Part shown: positions 12,484-23,809 of the stretch, one piece after another | Layout: every line of letters begins with the position of its first letter | Numbering within the stretch: the stretch's first letter is position 1 | NCBI GenBank assembly: GCA_024180945.1 | Contig: JAKSGN010000041.1 | Coordinates: forward strand, 3,038,001 to 3,102,000 | Origin: Macrophomina tecta | Taxonomy: Eukaryota; Ascomycota; Dothideomycetes; Botryosphaeriales; Botryosphaeriaceae | Direction: 5' to 3' | DNA length: 64,000 bases | Notes under the pieces: generated by a model | Database searches by the model: none | Seen by the model: only the letters and a program-made list of their open reading frames with translations | What the model was told of the DNA's origin: nothing | Program-made: the position numbers and the translations under genes

Positions 12484-13497
12484 TCAAGTGAGGAAAGTCG
12501 GAGGCAGGTCAGGACCTAATCCCTCAAGTCAGTTGAAGTTCTCTGGAGGGAGAAATTATAAATACTTACCCCATACGTGCAAAGTGTCCGGTCCCGCGGG
12601 TGTGATGTTCGTGGGGTGGTCGCTATCGAGCAAATCACCGTCTACGTAGTGTTCCAAAATGAACCTGGACGGGTCGAACCAGTAGTCGAAGATCTGGCTG
12701 CCCATAATGTGTCGACCGACACCCCAACAATTTTCATAACCCTTGTGCCTCAACCAATCGTGACCAAGTACCTGCGTGTCGAAGTCGTGTGTTTCGAATG
12801 ACGAGTGATGTACATGCGGAGCTCTGGGGCCGGAGAAGAAGAAAAAGGTGTGATGGTCCACAGGCTCCTTGCCGCGGTCAAGACGCATGAAAACGGTGAT
12901 ATTCTCACCCTTGTCGTTATGATTCAGCTCGCTGTCAATGAAGTTGAAGTACTTGTGGTAGAAGTCGTAGGCTTTGTTGAAGTCCGTGACACATAGACCG
13001 AAGTGGCCGAGTTTGTGGACTGGCGCAGGCTTCTTCTCGAAGCGCTGGAATTGAGCCTTGGGCCTGTGCTTTTCGGTCGGGTAGTTGAAAGACAGCGTGG
13101 GGAGGACCCTCTCATCAGGCGCGGGGGTTTGGCCGTAGACCAAATGCCACTCGTAGCCGTCGACAGGCTCCTTGAATGTAACGCACTTTCCACCGCCAGG
13201 TGCATCCTTCAAGTCGTAGGGGCCAGTGGCGTCAGGTAGCACCTTGGCGGCGTAGGCGAGGTCGTCCTCAGATTCGACAACAAATGCAGCGCCACCGAAC
13301 TCCTCCTTGTCGGCCTTCACCAAACAGTACACAAATGGCTCGCGCCCATAACCGCGATAGTAGATCTTGTCATCTGTCCGCTTGACCTCCTCGAAACCGA
13401 AGTCCAGCAGGAATTGGTGAGCCTTCTCCCACTCCTTGTGCCTGTAATAGACGTGTGCGATGCGGACAAGATTGATCTTTCTTTCTGGGCTGGCCAT
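12484..13497 (-). CDS. Glyoxalase/extradiol-dioxygenase-fold protein
   Basis: Exons on the minus strand: 13497-12570 and 12515-12484, with one 54-nt intron (GTAAGT..TTAG, branch CTGAC); 319 aa. The start is the first ATG with a good context (MASPERK). The intron replaces a premature stop and restores the family-like C-terminus HVWGPDLPP. Two VOC (vicinal oxygen chelate) modules are visible. Likely metal ligands are His165 (LGHFGL), His230 or His231 (HVHHSSFE) and Glu282 (FILEHY), the 2-His-1-Glu pattern of type I extradiol dioxygenases. Probable role: Fe(II)-dependent ring cleavage of a catechol-type substrate in the cytosol; the substrate is unknown. It belongs to the conserved block left of the metabolite cluster and is probably not part of it. 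Confidence 0.85.
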
Positions 13498-14154
13498 GAT
13501 GTGTGCGATGAGATAAAAGTGGATGTTGAGTGATGAGCGAGGCTGTAGCAATGGGTGTCCAGAAGTGGAACGCAATGGGGTGGTTGAGGGATGGATGAAC
13601 TTCAAAAGCAACGATGTGGCGAAGGCAGAGCTGAAATATTAGTGCGGAGACAGAAATAGTAATCGTGTGATTCCTACCAGCAGTAGGCTTCCGCTTAGTC
13701 TGTTATTCCGGTATTGCCGCAGGCGTCGCGGCAGTTGGATTGCCGGGGTTGGGCGGGGTTGAGGGTGTGGAGCGATCGTCCAAGCTCCGTCATCCTCCCC
13801 ACAGTCGCACCCCGCATCGTTCTCCAACGCCACTTCCTCTGCTCCCTCTCAGCAATCAGCACTCCACGCCTCAGGTAAGCCGGGATGGTCCTCGTTCGAC
13901 CGGGGTTCTGCTCTCGAGGTGTATTTACTCTGAGTGAGTACGCTTATCTTTCCCAGCGAGGTCTTGGCGCACACGAGATCAACGGTAGTTCAGACAGTTA
14001 CGGTAAAAGGGATGCGTCAAGACCCGCTGGGACCCCTCACTACAGCGACGTTCCTGTCAGACGGAAACCTGGGCTCGGAATAAGCGTTGGACTGAGAGGT
14101 GATTTCGGAGACGGCACTAGCGCGAGGTAAATCCGTAAGTCCGATGGAGGAGTG
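13498..14154. promoter_or_regulatory. Promoter/5' leader of the dioxygenase gene and 3' UTR of the SAYSvFN gene
   Basis: 657 bp between two minus-strand genes. No coding potential was recognised. It must hold the dioxygenase promoter, and the stretch around 13630-13680 could contain a 5'-UTR intron, but I cannot decide this from sequence. No confident TATA element was seen. Confidence 0.5.
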
Positions 14155-14628
14155 TCACAGCGCTCTAGTGCGCAGCTCTCTCTCCAGAGCCTCCATGTCG
14201 GTGCTGCCCTCAATGCTGGATGACCTCAGTTAGTATCGGGGATCGGCAACTAGAATTAGGCCCGATCCGAGTGGCAGGTCTGGGCTGGGTCAGGCACAGC
14301 AAACTCACGCTTGGACATCCTTGTTGAAGAGCGAATATGCACTCAGTTCGCCATCTTTGCGCTTGCCCGTGTTCGCGATCATGGCCCAGAGTAGGCCCGT
14401 GATCAGCATTGCTTGCCCGTAGCCTATGAGCACAGCGATGAGCTGCAGAACAAGGTAGAGCTTGAACTGGAATGAGGTCTTCAGACGTGTGACAGCCCGT
14501 TCGATCAGCAGCGAGGGATTCTTGGAGTTTTGTTCTTCGATATACTCGTCGAGATGGAGGTCGGCCTTCTTGATGTGGTATGGTTTCTTGACCTTGGGTA
14601 CCTTCATAGCGTCCTTGGGCTTCGGCAT
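14155..14628 (-). CDS. SAYSvFN-domain membrane protein
   Basis: Exons on the minus strand: 14628-14309 and 14215-14155, with a 93-nt intron (GTGAGT..CCAG); 126 aa. The conserved SAYSLFN motif that names the family is near residue 98, and splicing extends it with the usual ..AIEG.. continuation to an acidic/basic C-terminal helix (ALERELR). Without the intron the protein would stop just after the motif. A hydrophobic segment at about residues 53-83 (LYLVLQLIAVLIGYG...LLWAMIA) suggests membrane insertion. The N-terminus is lysine-rich. The family is conserved in eukaryotes (human SAYSD1); its role is not evident from the sequence. It is divergent to SPC3 across a 239-bp shared promoter. Confidence 0.9.
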
Positions 14629-14867
14629 GGTGCGTCTCGTGTCAATAGATCGCGCGCGTCCGGCTCCGACGAATCCGCGGATCTGTCAGTGCGCGAATGA
14701 AGTTGAGAAGGAGTGGGTGGTGAGGTGGAGCGAGGGTGTCGGCGAAGTGGTGGCCGGCTCAAGCTCGCTACCCGAAACGTGTTCGCTCGCCCGCTGCCTC
14801 TGGAGCTCCACAGCGCGTCCGCCTCCACCAACACCACAACAAGCACCATCCCGCGCACTCGGCCACC
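14629..14867. promoter_or_regulatory. Bidirectional promoter, SAYSvFN gene / SPC3
   Basis: 239 bp separate the two start codons. The SPC3 ATG sits in a strong context (GGCCACCATG). The spacer is GC-rich with CA/CACC runs upstream of SPC3 and has no open frame of its own. Confidence 0.65.
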
Positions 14868-15718
14868 ATGCATTCCACGCTGGTCCGCGCGCAAAATGTC
14901 TTCGGCTACTTTACCACCGTAGCTGCCTGCGTCGCTGCTCTCATTGCTCTCTCCGTCTTCATCGCTCCACAGGCCCCGTCTGGCTCCATCAAGCTGCAGA
15001 ATGTCCAGGTGTACGCCTTTCCGCTCGCCAATCCTCTAACGCGCTGCTGATTTTCTTCTCGAATAGCGTCCGTGGTCGACCGCACTACTATAGCCCCAAG
15101 AAGGAGGAGTACGCCCATATCAAGTTTGACCTTGATGCCGGTGCGCCTTACCGCATGCCTCCAAAGAGAACTCCCAAGCTAACGTTGCTGCCAGACTTGA
15201 CATCGCTCTTCAACTGGAACACGAAGCAGGTTTTCGCCTACATTACCGCCACCTACCCCTCTACCAATCCCTCCGAGCCACCCTCGCAAGCCATCATTTG
15301 GGACTCCATCCTCGCCTCGCCCTCCGCCCCGTGGCACCAGAACCACTATATTCACCCTGACCCCAAGGCATCGGCAAAGAACAAGCGCTCCAAGTCGAAG
15401 GGCAAGCAGGAGTCTCCCTACCCGCCTGGGGAATTCCATCTTCAGAAGCAGCGCCCCAAGTACCAGATTACGGATATCAGCGGAAAGCTGGCCAACAGGA
15501 CCGATGTACAACTGGAGCTGGGCTGGAATGTTCAGCCCTGGGTGGGCCTGCTCACTTGGGCTGACTGGCCTCCAGTTTCTCAATACGGTGGCGCTTGGAA
15601 GGAGCTAGCAGGCGGCAAGAGCAAGAAGTTTGACTTCCCTCCATTGAAGGCCAAGAAGGAGGGTGATGTTGCTACAGAGAAAGGTTCGGAAGCCAACAAG
15701 GAGGGTGTGTACTGGTAG
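14868..15718 (+). CDS. SPC3: Signal peptidase complex subunit 3
   Basis: Exons 14868-15010 and 15067-15718, with a 56-nt intron (GTACGC..ATAG); 264 aa. The chosen donor gives the family-like join NVQVVRGRPHYYS. One N-terminal membrane segment at about residues 14-35 (TTVAACVAALIALSVFIAP) makes it a type II ER membrane protein. The lumenal part follows (KKEEYAHIKFDLDA, LFNWNTKQVFAYITATYP, a near-terminal VQLELGWNVQPWVG block). SPC3 is a lumenal-facing accessory subunit of the ER signal peptidase, which removes signal peptides during secretion. A lysine/serine-rich insert (about KASAKNKRSKSKGKQ) and a lysine-rich C-terminal tail are lineage-specific. Single-copy housekeeping gene. Confidence 0.95.
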
Positions 15719-18700
15719 AAGCGAAAGATATTACATGGCGGCGTTTGGGTTGGGTTGTGCTGTCAATCGTGGATTGAGCATGTCGTAAGTTCGTTTTCAG
15801 CTTAGCAAGATTTTGGTCCACATTCAAAACATCGATACAAGACGGTGCTTCCAGGCAGGATTATATTGTGTCATAAATTCGAAACGAATGTCCCTGCGCC
15901 TCGCACCATCTGCAGATTGCTCATGTCCAGTCTAATTCGCGCCAATCTCCAGTAAGAAAACTACTGTCTGCTCCCCCCGCCATGAGCTTCTTCAAGGCCG
16001 ACTAACTTGATGGGGGATCAAGAGTTTCTCCCCTCTCCCCCGCCCTTGGTGCAATACAACGGCATTCACTGTGTGCAATAAGTGCATTTATGATGCCCAC
16101 AGCTCACACACGCCGGAGCGACCACCATGGGTCCATCCCCACAGGCGCAACAATACCACTGACCACTGCTCATTGGATTGTTCTGGCGAAATAGGCCGGA
16201 AGCTTGTGCAGGAGGTAAGCAAGTATCATTAAAGGTTGTATAGTGACCTCACGTTGTGAATCCCGCGGTTTGTCTGTATTTAGACTCCAGAAAAATTTGC
16301 CTGATGGTCGACTTGATTTTCTTTGCTTTCCTGTATCTGCGGCTGAGTCTGTTATTCCACCTTTGAGCTGATAGTTTCAGCGGAAAATTGACTTACTACT
16401 CGATCGAATTGATCTGCCTTCGATATAATCCAGAGAGTCATACGAAAAGGGCTCTTCATATACTTATCAACAAAAACAGGCGTCCCACGTCTATGAGTAC
16501 ATTGGCTTTTACTGTGCCACTTCGGAGTGGAGTCTATACTCATGATTGAATATCTTCCATCGCGTACTCCGAGGAGAGTGTCAGACGGAGCCGTCCGAGG
16601 GCTCGGCGGTAAGGGACTGACGGAGAAGGTCCTAGCTTTGTGAAGGACTGCTACGCGGGGCCTCGATCTCCATTCTTAGACTTCGAACCCCTCGGGCGGT
16701 GATTCCAAGAGTATTATGCCCCGCGGCTGAGGCAATATTCCATCTCGCGAAGCTCACCGTCCAACATGGCCGAGGTCAGGTCCCTGACCGTATGTCTCTT
16801 CCTGCCTGATTATAATGGAAACGAGACCGATCCCGGCAATGGGTAACCTCTGTGCTAAGCTTCGGTTTCGGGCTGACCGTTTGTTTCAACTCAGTTCGTT
16901 GACGAAAGAAGATGATCCTCGCCGCAAGGTTACCATAGGCTGTCGGATCATCCGCTCTCCAGGTTGTATGCATCCCCTATGGGTTGCATGCTTGCGTGTC
17001 ATTACGCGGCAAATCATCGATCCACTCTATCTACTTCCTGCGGTCTGTTGGCGCTGCTGTGCCGAACACCGATTTTTTTCTGGCATGACACCAAAGTTCT
17101 CATGCCCACAGACCGGCAGGAGAAATGTCGACATATCACTGATTCTGGGCCATTGCTACGGTATGTACGAAGGTCTACTTGTTACAAAATCTTGAGAACA
17201 TCCAATAGAACTCGCGAAGCCCTTTTCCGATGCCTGCCAAAAATGCTATTTGAGCCTCATAAAATCGAGCCGCTCATAGGCCGAGCCCCCTCTGCCGGTT
17301 ATCTCCGCCACATCGAGCCGCCTATAACGCCGGGCTGCGCGTGGCAAGGCAGGATTCCAGCCCTGTGCTGACCTTACAACAGATTTTTGCCTCACTTCTG
17401 CCGTTGCGTCGGGCCACGAGGCTGCGATCTTGTGCGCGTCTTTTTCCTCTTCCCGCCTACCCTTCCTGGGAATTTTTCGGCCCCCAAGAGGCAGGCCTTA
17501 CCTCCACCGTCGTAATCGAGCATCTCCATATGCGTTCTATCACAGCAATCACATCTACTGCACATTCCTCTGCGGCAATTATGTTCAAAATTGATACCCA
17601 AAGGCACACTTGCATTGCACCGCCGATTTCGGTCATCACCAGTGGCTTTGGGGACGCGACGCCTTCGTCTCCGATAATTTACATCCCTTCCTTGTCTTGC
17701 CACAGGAGTTCAGTTGTCGGGCCTACAACGTTCGACTGAACAGACCGCCATTCACATTAGCAACCAGCGAGGGCCGGTACCGACCGCTCACTGAGATTGG
17801 CCTGTGGATGACCTGGCCCACCTCGTCACGCTTTCCATTGCCCAAAACCATGGTTCGCCACGTCGATTACTGCACATGAATCGCATCCACATCCTTGTTT
17901 TTAAAGCCTTCCGATGCGTAACAGGTTCCCCGGGTCCCAGGCAACGACTTCCCTTCTCGGTTTCGCCAGCATCAGCTAATCTTGCGTTAGTGCGTTCACC
18001 TGCATTATGATTCCATCCTATCTGATGTCAAAGCGGTTAATTCCCACCCCTACTCGCTCCGTCGGCCTCCACTGGCGTCCAACCACGCGCATCAGGTACG
18101 GCCGAGCCCCTATGTCATCCCCGAGAAGCATCAAGTGTGTTACACCGGCTTAGAAACCTCCAAAAGCTTGAGCATAATACAAGATTAGCCACGTTAATTC
18201 CTGGGTCGCCTAAAATATTCAGGGTATGCATCACTGCTGGATCTCCGCTGGAGACTCCCCAGCTCACAAGGTCTACTACGCATGCCGTTTTTGCATGAAA
18301 GATACGAAGCTTGATGCTCCATTGGCTCCCTTTGTTCCTGCCTCCGAGCGGGAATCTACGCTGACTCCGCTCTACGTTCCTAGTAGTACTCACTAGCAAA
18401 CCTGTAGGGATTGTGTACTGGCCAGGGACCCTTTAATTTAAGGTAGTTATTGGCTGTTTATGGGCCTTCGGACACCGCGCATTGGTTGCAGTATGGGAGC
18501 AACCCAGAAGTCAGGCCACACTCGAGCTCACCGCTAGCCAAATTGCGAATGCGCTGTGAGGGAATGGTACTCCATGCCAGCTTCGCCTATCATTCAATTA
18601 CCCTTTTCCGCGGTTCCGCCACATGTTCGGTAAGCGGTGTCCGAGCTTTAGGTGGCCTACGAGTCCCAGTTATGACTGGTTCAGACCGTTCAGGCAGCAA

Positions 18701-21700
18701 AGTGCTACAGACAAGAATGCTCTATTTCTATTTACCGTCTCTCAGAGGCCACCTATCGGCTGTAACTACAACTCCGACCTCTTTAAGGCACAGGCGGTGT
18801 GATGAGGCATCACAATGCAGGGCCCATCACCACTACTGCCGCATCATTTTTCATCCCCTTCAGGACCACACCAGGACACCTTTGAGCAAACGCAAGAGTG
18901 CATCCACTAGCCACCAGAAGCCAACAGCCTCGTATCTTTAAGGCCGCCCCATTGGTTTCTGGTTTCCTTTCTCTTTGCACTTCCAAGTCACTGCACCCAC
19001 TGCACTCAGCGAAGAGGTCTTCCCAATCCTACGCCATCCTTTCTAAACACGGTATCACTGTCATCCCTCCCCGTCCACCTTTCCGATTACACAGGGCGGT
19101 ATACATACACGTACAGCACCAGCCGCGGGCGACCGGGATGCCTGTGCCACAGTCACACAAACCAGTAAAAAGAGCCGCTCCCCGCCTCTTCACCAAGCTT
19201 AAAGCCCGGCTGAACTCGACAAAACCACTCCTTTGAACAGCCAAACTCCTTCATATCTCCGACGTTGCTGCCTTGGGGCATTTTCCATGCAGGGTTCGGC
19301 ATCTTGTTCAGTCTAATTTTAAATTAGGTACCTCGACTGCCATACCGTTAGGGCTGGCACCGCTGCTCCCCGCCCCGCTCATTCTTTTCTTAGCGACGGC
19401 ATCCTGCGGAGGTCCGGCACGTGTATCGCTTCACTTCATGTCCACATCTTCCAGAGACGAGATCGTGTTGGACTTGAGCCGCATTAGCTCAGCCATGATG
19501 ACGGCCCGGTTCTCTGTGATTATTCACCGGCCAGCGACGGTTTGTTGCGAAAGGCTGGCGATGTATTGGAGGCCTGTACTAATGCCGTCACTGCTCTGTT
19601 GCGCGAATCCTTGCAGCCTTGTGCGTACCAGGCTGAGGTGTTTGTGCTGCTGCTTTGGCACAGTCGTCTCCGTCCCCACTCTGCTCAGCTCCGTGCGCTA
19701 GGATGCGAAGCTCGGCCTTGCGCGCCCGCTCGGTTTCGCGATGCTCGCTTTGTGTGGCCTTTTCAGCGTCTTACGGATACATCGATGGCTCTTCTTGAGG
19801 ACCGCATTAGCTTTGTCCTCCATGACGCAGTTTGGCGGAGGCCGCTGCCGTACTGTAGATTCACCATCCCGGACCCGTGATGCGCTGTCGTTGGCCCTCT
19901 TCGAAGTGAAGCCACGGGTTAATGGCGGATGAATTCGTCTCTACTTCCGCTTCTCCGGCAGGTAGTAGGCCGAGGAGTGCACCGCGCGGCTGTGTCCTTC
20001 ATCTATATCCATTCACAATATCTACCCAATGGGGTTACTCACAGATCCCATCCCTTGTCGGTTCGGTCGCCAATCAGAGCAAAACACAACTTACGACCAG
20101 GTCGAGGACCTCTGGTTACAGCACGACGGCTTGCGCGAGAGTCTGGAGACACTTGAGGCGTACGACTTCGTGTACGGCTTACCCACCCAGAACCTGCACT
20201 TTTCAGCCATCGCTACCTTGGCTGACTGGCGCCAAGACGAGGAACTTAATATCGACCTTGCTTCGCGAGGGCCACGGCGCTGGAACCTCTTCATGAAAGA
20301 GCTCCACCTTGTCCTCACCCTGGCGGATATCCTGGAGCTCCTGTTCTTCGGTTCGCGGTAGAAGACCAACCCGTCGAGCGAGTGGGGCCTGGAGCGTAAG
20401 ACACAATGCCTCCGCATGCGTGGCGCCTGCTGCAATGGGCTTCCTGGCGCCGTGGATATTACAGACAGCTTCGGATTTCTGGTTTGAGTCAACGCATGTG
20501 GAAGGAGCGTGCTCGCGCCAGCTGAAAAGACCGAGAGGTGACGCACCTGGTGTACCGGATGTTTGGGCTCACGACCGTAGATCGGGTTGGCATGAGAGTG
20601 CCCGCGGACATTTTGAATGCCTGTCAGTCGCAGCCCTGAAATCACTGCATCTCGCGGGAGAGGAGCGACAACGTCAAGGAGCATGAGAGAGGGTATAGGA
20701 ATGGCGCCAGTCGCAGTGATTGCTTGCATGCATATCGAAGTTTGATTGCCAGCGTCGTACATGTACTGCTGGAACTGAGCGTCAAGGCGGCGGAACAGGA
20801 GAAATTAGAAGTGTTAGTGCCCCGTCGTATGAATGGTTATTCATTGGTGTGGACCTGTTCTAAGTGCCACTGCCTCCTTTATGCACGTAATGGGAAAGTT
20901 CAAGGCTTGCCCTACAAGTGGACGAATTCAAAGCACCAATGCACCCAAAACGCTCAGAGCAGTTTTGTGGCAGTAATATCGATTGAGCAAATGTCTGTCA
21001 TCGCGATTATTCCAGCCAAGTATGCGTCTGTAGTCACCACTACCTTCCCAGAGGGGGGTTTGCGAGGTGGTATTTCAGAATGGCTTGTTGCATGACAGAC
21101 AGCGGACAAAAATAAATTATTAGCAAGAAGCGCTGCTGGTCGATGCAAGATAGCTTACAGTTCATCTTTCAACACGCTTTGGAAAAGGATGCACCCGAGT
21201 CCCGTAGAAAATCAAAACAGCCGATTATCTAATGCTTTCGGCAGAGATAAGTAAACTGGAAACTCCTCAGCAAATGAATGACGGCGACATGTGCGTGTCA
21301 ATTTTAGCTCATCAGCTTTGTCATTACTGCAATGACTTCCGGCTAGTAACCGGCATCCGTAGCAAGTACGTTTGCTCCGGCAGACGCATGGATAGCAAAC
21401 TCACACAGCAGATCCCTCGCCAACCGCACTACAGGCATCTGGCAATACCCGCCGGGCATGGCCGCTATATCTGCTCAATCAGTTTCCGATGCTGTATCCG
21501 GGGGCCTGTGTGGATCAAAATTCAAATATATCTATACTAAAGGGCACTTCTCCCTTTCTACCTCGTCTTTATCTCCGGAGTTCTGACGAATTCTTAGTGG
21601 TTTCTTCACGGTAATATTACGAGATCCGATAGGGACGGACTAACGCGTTATAGAAGGTATATATAACTATTTAGGACTGCAATCATCTACATGGAAATCC

Positions 21701-22037
21701 CACAAGCGAACGAAAAACTTTCCTGGACTTTCTCCAGACATCGAAGCCTGCTTCTGGACGAGACCACGTGAGAAGACGAATGTCACTCTGACAAAAAGCT
21801 CAAGACTGACTTCGACCGCCCATGGCCTTCTCTCTCATTAAAATAATGCTACACCATCACCCAGACATCCGGCTATGCCAACACTCCGTTTAACCATATC
21901 ATCTCGACTGAATGAGCCGCATCGATCCTTGTTGTGCATTTAGATCTACACATACCCCCCCAGCTCACTTGTAAGTCTGTAATGCATCGAGGCCCCATCC
22001 GATTCGCACAGGGCGAGGTAGATTCTCCCCTATTCCC
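15719..22037. other. 6.3 kb region without an intact gene
   Basis: The base composition is ordinary (not RIP-like), but all six frames are broken into short frames with no family I recognise. No tRNA, rRNA or terminal repeats were found. Two patches look protein-like: a minus-strand patch at about 19434-19925, listed separately, and a plus-strand frame at 20029-20361 with a mixed acidic/leucine composition. The stretch separates the conserved genes on the left from the metabolite cluster, so it probably holds decayed genes or relics. Confidence 0.55.
19434..19925 (-). pseudogene. Decayed coding relic, family unknown
   Basis: Three minus-strand segments in different frames have charged, non-random composition and follow each other. 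The first is basic (ANDSASRVRDGES..MEDKANAVLKKSHR). The second is helical and Glu/Arg/Ala-rich (EKATQSEHRETERARKAEL). The third ends in MAELMRLKSNTISSLE before a stop at about 19434. Frameshifts and stops separate them, as in an old pseudogene. I do not recognise the family. A coiled-coil tail of a transposase or regulatory protein is possible but unproven. Confidence 0.35.
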
Positions 22038-23003
22038 TCACCAAAGTAAGCCTTTCAACGTATCCAACACCTCATCCACCTTGCGCACCGCCAACGACGC
22101 ATGCGCCTCCTCCGGCTCCACCCTCAGCTCGGCGACGCCCTCCATCAACGCCGCCGCCTTCTCCGCCATGGCGACCGGGCTATTCACATCCAACGCGCCA
22201 TGCCACAGCACGATCCGCCTCCCCTCGCCTCCTCGCACCGCGACCTGCTCCAGCCCGAATCCCCAGTCGCACCCAAACAGCCTCGCCTCCCACGCGGCGC
22301 CCGCCGCGCTCTCCCGCAGCGCCCCCCTCATGCTCTCCACCAAGTTGGCGCGAAACCCGGCCTCATCCTCCTCCCACACGCGGCGGTCCGGCGGCGGCCG
22401 CCCCGCCATGCCCCGGCCCACCAGCTCCTCCAGCGCCGCGCGGTTGGCCTCGTCGCGCGCGGGCGCGCCCAGTCCCCACTCGATCCCCCACTGCACGAGG
22501 CGAGGGCACCACGGCGCGACCCACAGCAGCGCGCGCGCGTCGGGCAGCATGCCGGCGAGGCCGAGCCGGGCGGGGAACAGGCCGGACACGATGCCGACGG
22601 CGGCGACGCGGTCGCGCAGCGCGCTCGCGGGCGCGCAGCACGCCAGCGCGTAGGGCGCGCCGCCCGAGACGGCGAGGATGGCGACGCGCGAGGGGAGGCG
22701 CAGGTGGTCGGCGAGGGCGAGCACGTCCGCCGGCCAGTCGAGCAAGGCGCGTTGCGGCTGGAAGGTCGAGTGGCCCATGCCGGGCCGGTCGGGCGCGACG
22801 ATGCGGAGGCCGCGGGCGAGGGCGGGCGCGTGGTAGGATGCGGCTTCGGCGTGCGAGGCCGGGAAGCCGTGGAAGTAGAGAATTGTCGGCGCGGTGGGCG
22901 ACGAGGAGCCGTAGATGGCGTAGGAGAGGGTGCGAGTGCCGCAGGGGAGGGCGAGGGTCTGCACCGCGGCGGCACTTGTTTGTTGTTCTTGTGGGGAGGA
23001 CAT
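22038..23003 (-). CDS. Alpha/beta hydrolase
   Basis: Single exon, 321 aa, ATG at 23003. The fold signature is clear: an HGFPAS oxyanion-hole region after the second strand, RPGMGHS, the nucleophile elbow AVSGGAP (Ser at about residue 114), Asp in WHGALD and His in the EAHAS stretch near the C-terminus. This completes a Ser-Asp-His triad, so an esterase, lipase-like or epoxide/ester hydrolase activity is expected; the substrate is unknown. The gene is strongly GC-rich, and the long antisense frames it creates are artefacts. It points the same way as the NRPS and lies about 0.8 kb beyond its stop, so it may be the outermost cluster gene (for instance peptide or acyl release, or product hydrolysis) or just a neighbour. 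Confidence 0.88.
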   Translation of the reverse strand: MSSPQEQQTSAAAVQTLALPCGTRTLSYAIYGSSSPTAPTILYFHGFPASHAEAASYHAPALARGLRIVAPDRPGMGHSTFQPQRALLDWPADVLALADHLRLPSRVAILAVSGGAPYALACCAPASALRDRVAAVGIVSGLFPARLGLAGMLPDARALLWVAPWCPRLVQWGIEWGLGAPARDEANRAALEELVGRGMAGRPPPDRRVWEEDEAGFRANLVESMRGALRESAAGAAWEARLFGCDWGFGLEQVAVRGGEGRRIVLWHGALDVNSPVAMAEKAAALMEGVAELRVEPEEAHASLAVRKVDEVLDTLKGLLW

Positions 23004-23809
23004 GTCTTTCGTTTCCTCTTTCTTTTCCCCGGCGGGTTTGAGCTTGGGCTGTGAGCTGGATGCCCTGGACTGTGGAGGAGGGCGGGTGTGTGGTTGAGTT
23101 GTGAGCTAGATGCCCTACGCTATGGAGGTCGGCGGATGTGTGGTTAGGTTATGAGCTGGATGACCTAGGCTATGAAGGCCGGCGAGTGTGTGGTTGAGCT
23201 GTGAGCTGGATTCCCTGGGCTGGTGAGGTCGACGGGTGAAGTATGTAAAGTGCGGTGGAGCCTGGCGGGAAATATATTTTTGGGATGTGAAACACGGCAG
23301 GATCAGGGCCAAGGAGAGAGGCTGTGTTGACATTGACGCGGCTTCCGGCATGGCATAAGCGCTACATGGGCGTTATCGTCTTTGCTGTTGCTGTTGTTGC
23401 TGCCGCTGGCCCCCACCGTCCCGTCTTGCTGCCTACTCGCGCTGCATTGGGAGAGAAACGTGGCTTCTGTTCCGGATCCCGGAAACTCTAGATACCGAGA
23501 AGACCAGCGGCGTTGTGCAGAATCGAGATAAATAGAGCTCAGCAATCTCTTTTTTTTTTTTTTTTTTTCTTTTTTGGTTCGCGTCGTTACTGTAGTCCGA
23601 TTTAGATGTTGCGCGAAAGAAAACTACCACTGCCGGGTTTGCAGTTCAGCATGGGATCTAACGCCGTAAAAGAGAAGTGACCGAGCTAAACTCAAATAAT
23701 GGTCTATTAGGTAGAGAACCACATGAGGAACTAGACTGACTGCGGTGCTAATAAAAAACTGCAAGAACTAAAGGATCATGCGAAAAGAAAACTCAACACC
23801 AAGCGCGCC
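23004..23809. promoter_or_regulatory. Hydrolase upstream region with tandem repeat and poly-T tract
   Basis: 806 bp between the hydrolase start and the NRPS stop. It holds the 50-bp tandem repeat (23051-23235) within the presumed hydrolase promoter or 5' leader, and a run of about 20 T at about 23548-23568. No gene was recognised. NRPS 3' UTR sequence must lie next to 23809. Confidence 0.6.
23051..23235. repeat. 50-bp minisatellite, 3.7 copies
   Basis: Direct repeats start at 23051, 23101, 23151 and 23201 with an exact 50-bp period, each opening with (G/A)TGAGCT(G/A)GAT. The copies differ at several positions. The array begins 48 bp upstream of the hydrolase ATG. Confidence 0.92.

Noticed and set aside
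12484..13497. 4-hydroxyphenylpyruvate dioxygenase
   Set aside because: First impression from the VOC fold; length (319 aa), motif order and the C-terminus HVWGPDLPP fit the extradiol dioxygenase/glyoxalase group better.
16640..16700. GGTTCGAA-like T-loop sequence on the minus strand, possible tRNA
   Set aside because: The flanking bases do not form a T stem, and no D-arm or acceptor stem could be paired.
20091..20762. 223-aa minus-strand frame in the gene desert
   Set aside because: Basic, Ser/Arg-rich composition with no domain, no introns and competing frames of similar quality on the other strand.
22101..23054. 317-aa plus-strand open frame and other long frames antisense to the hydrolase
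   Set aside because: By-product of GC-rich coding sequence; Arg/Gly/Ala-rich with no domain, while the minus strand encodes a clear alpha/beta hydrolase.
23115..23351. 78-aa minus-strand frame upstream of the hydrolase
   Set aside because: It is largely translation of the 50-bp tandem repeat and has no homology-like features.
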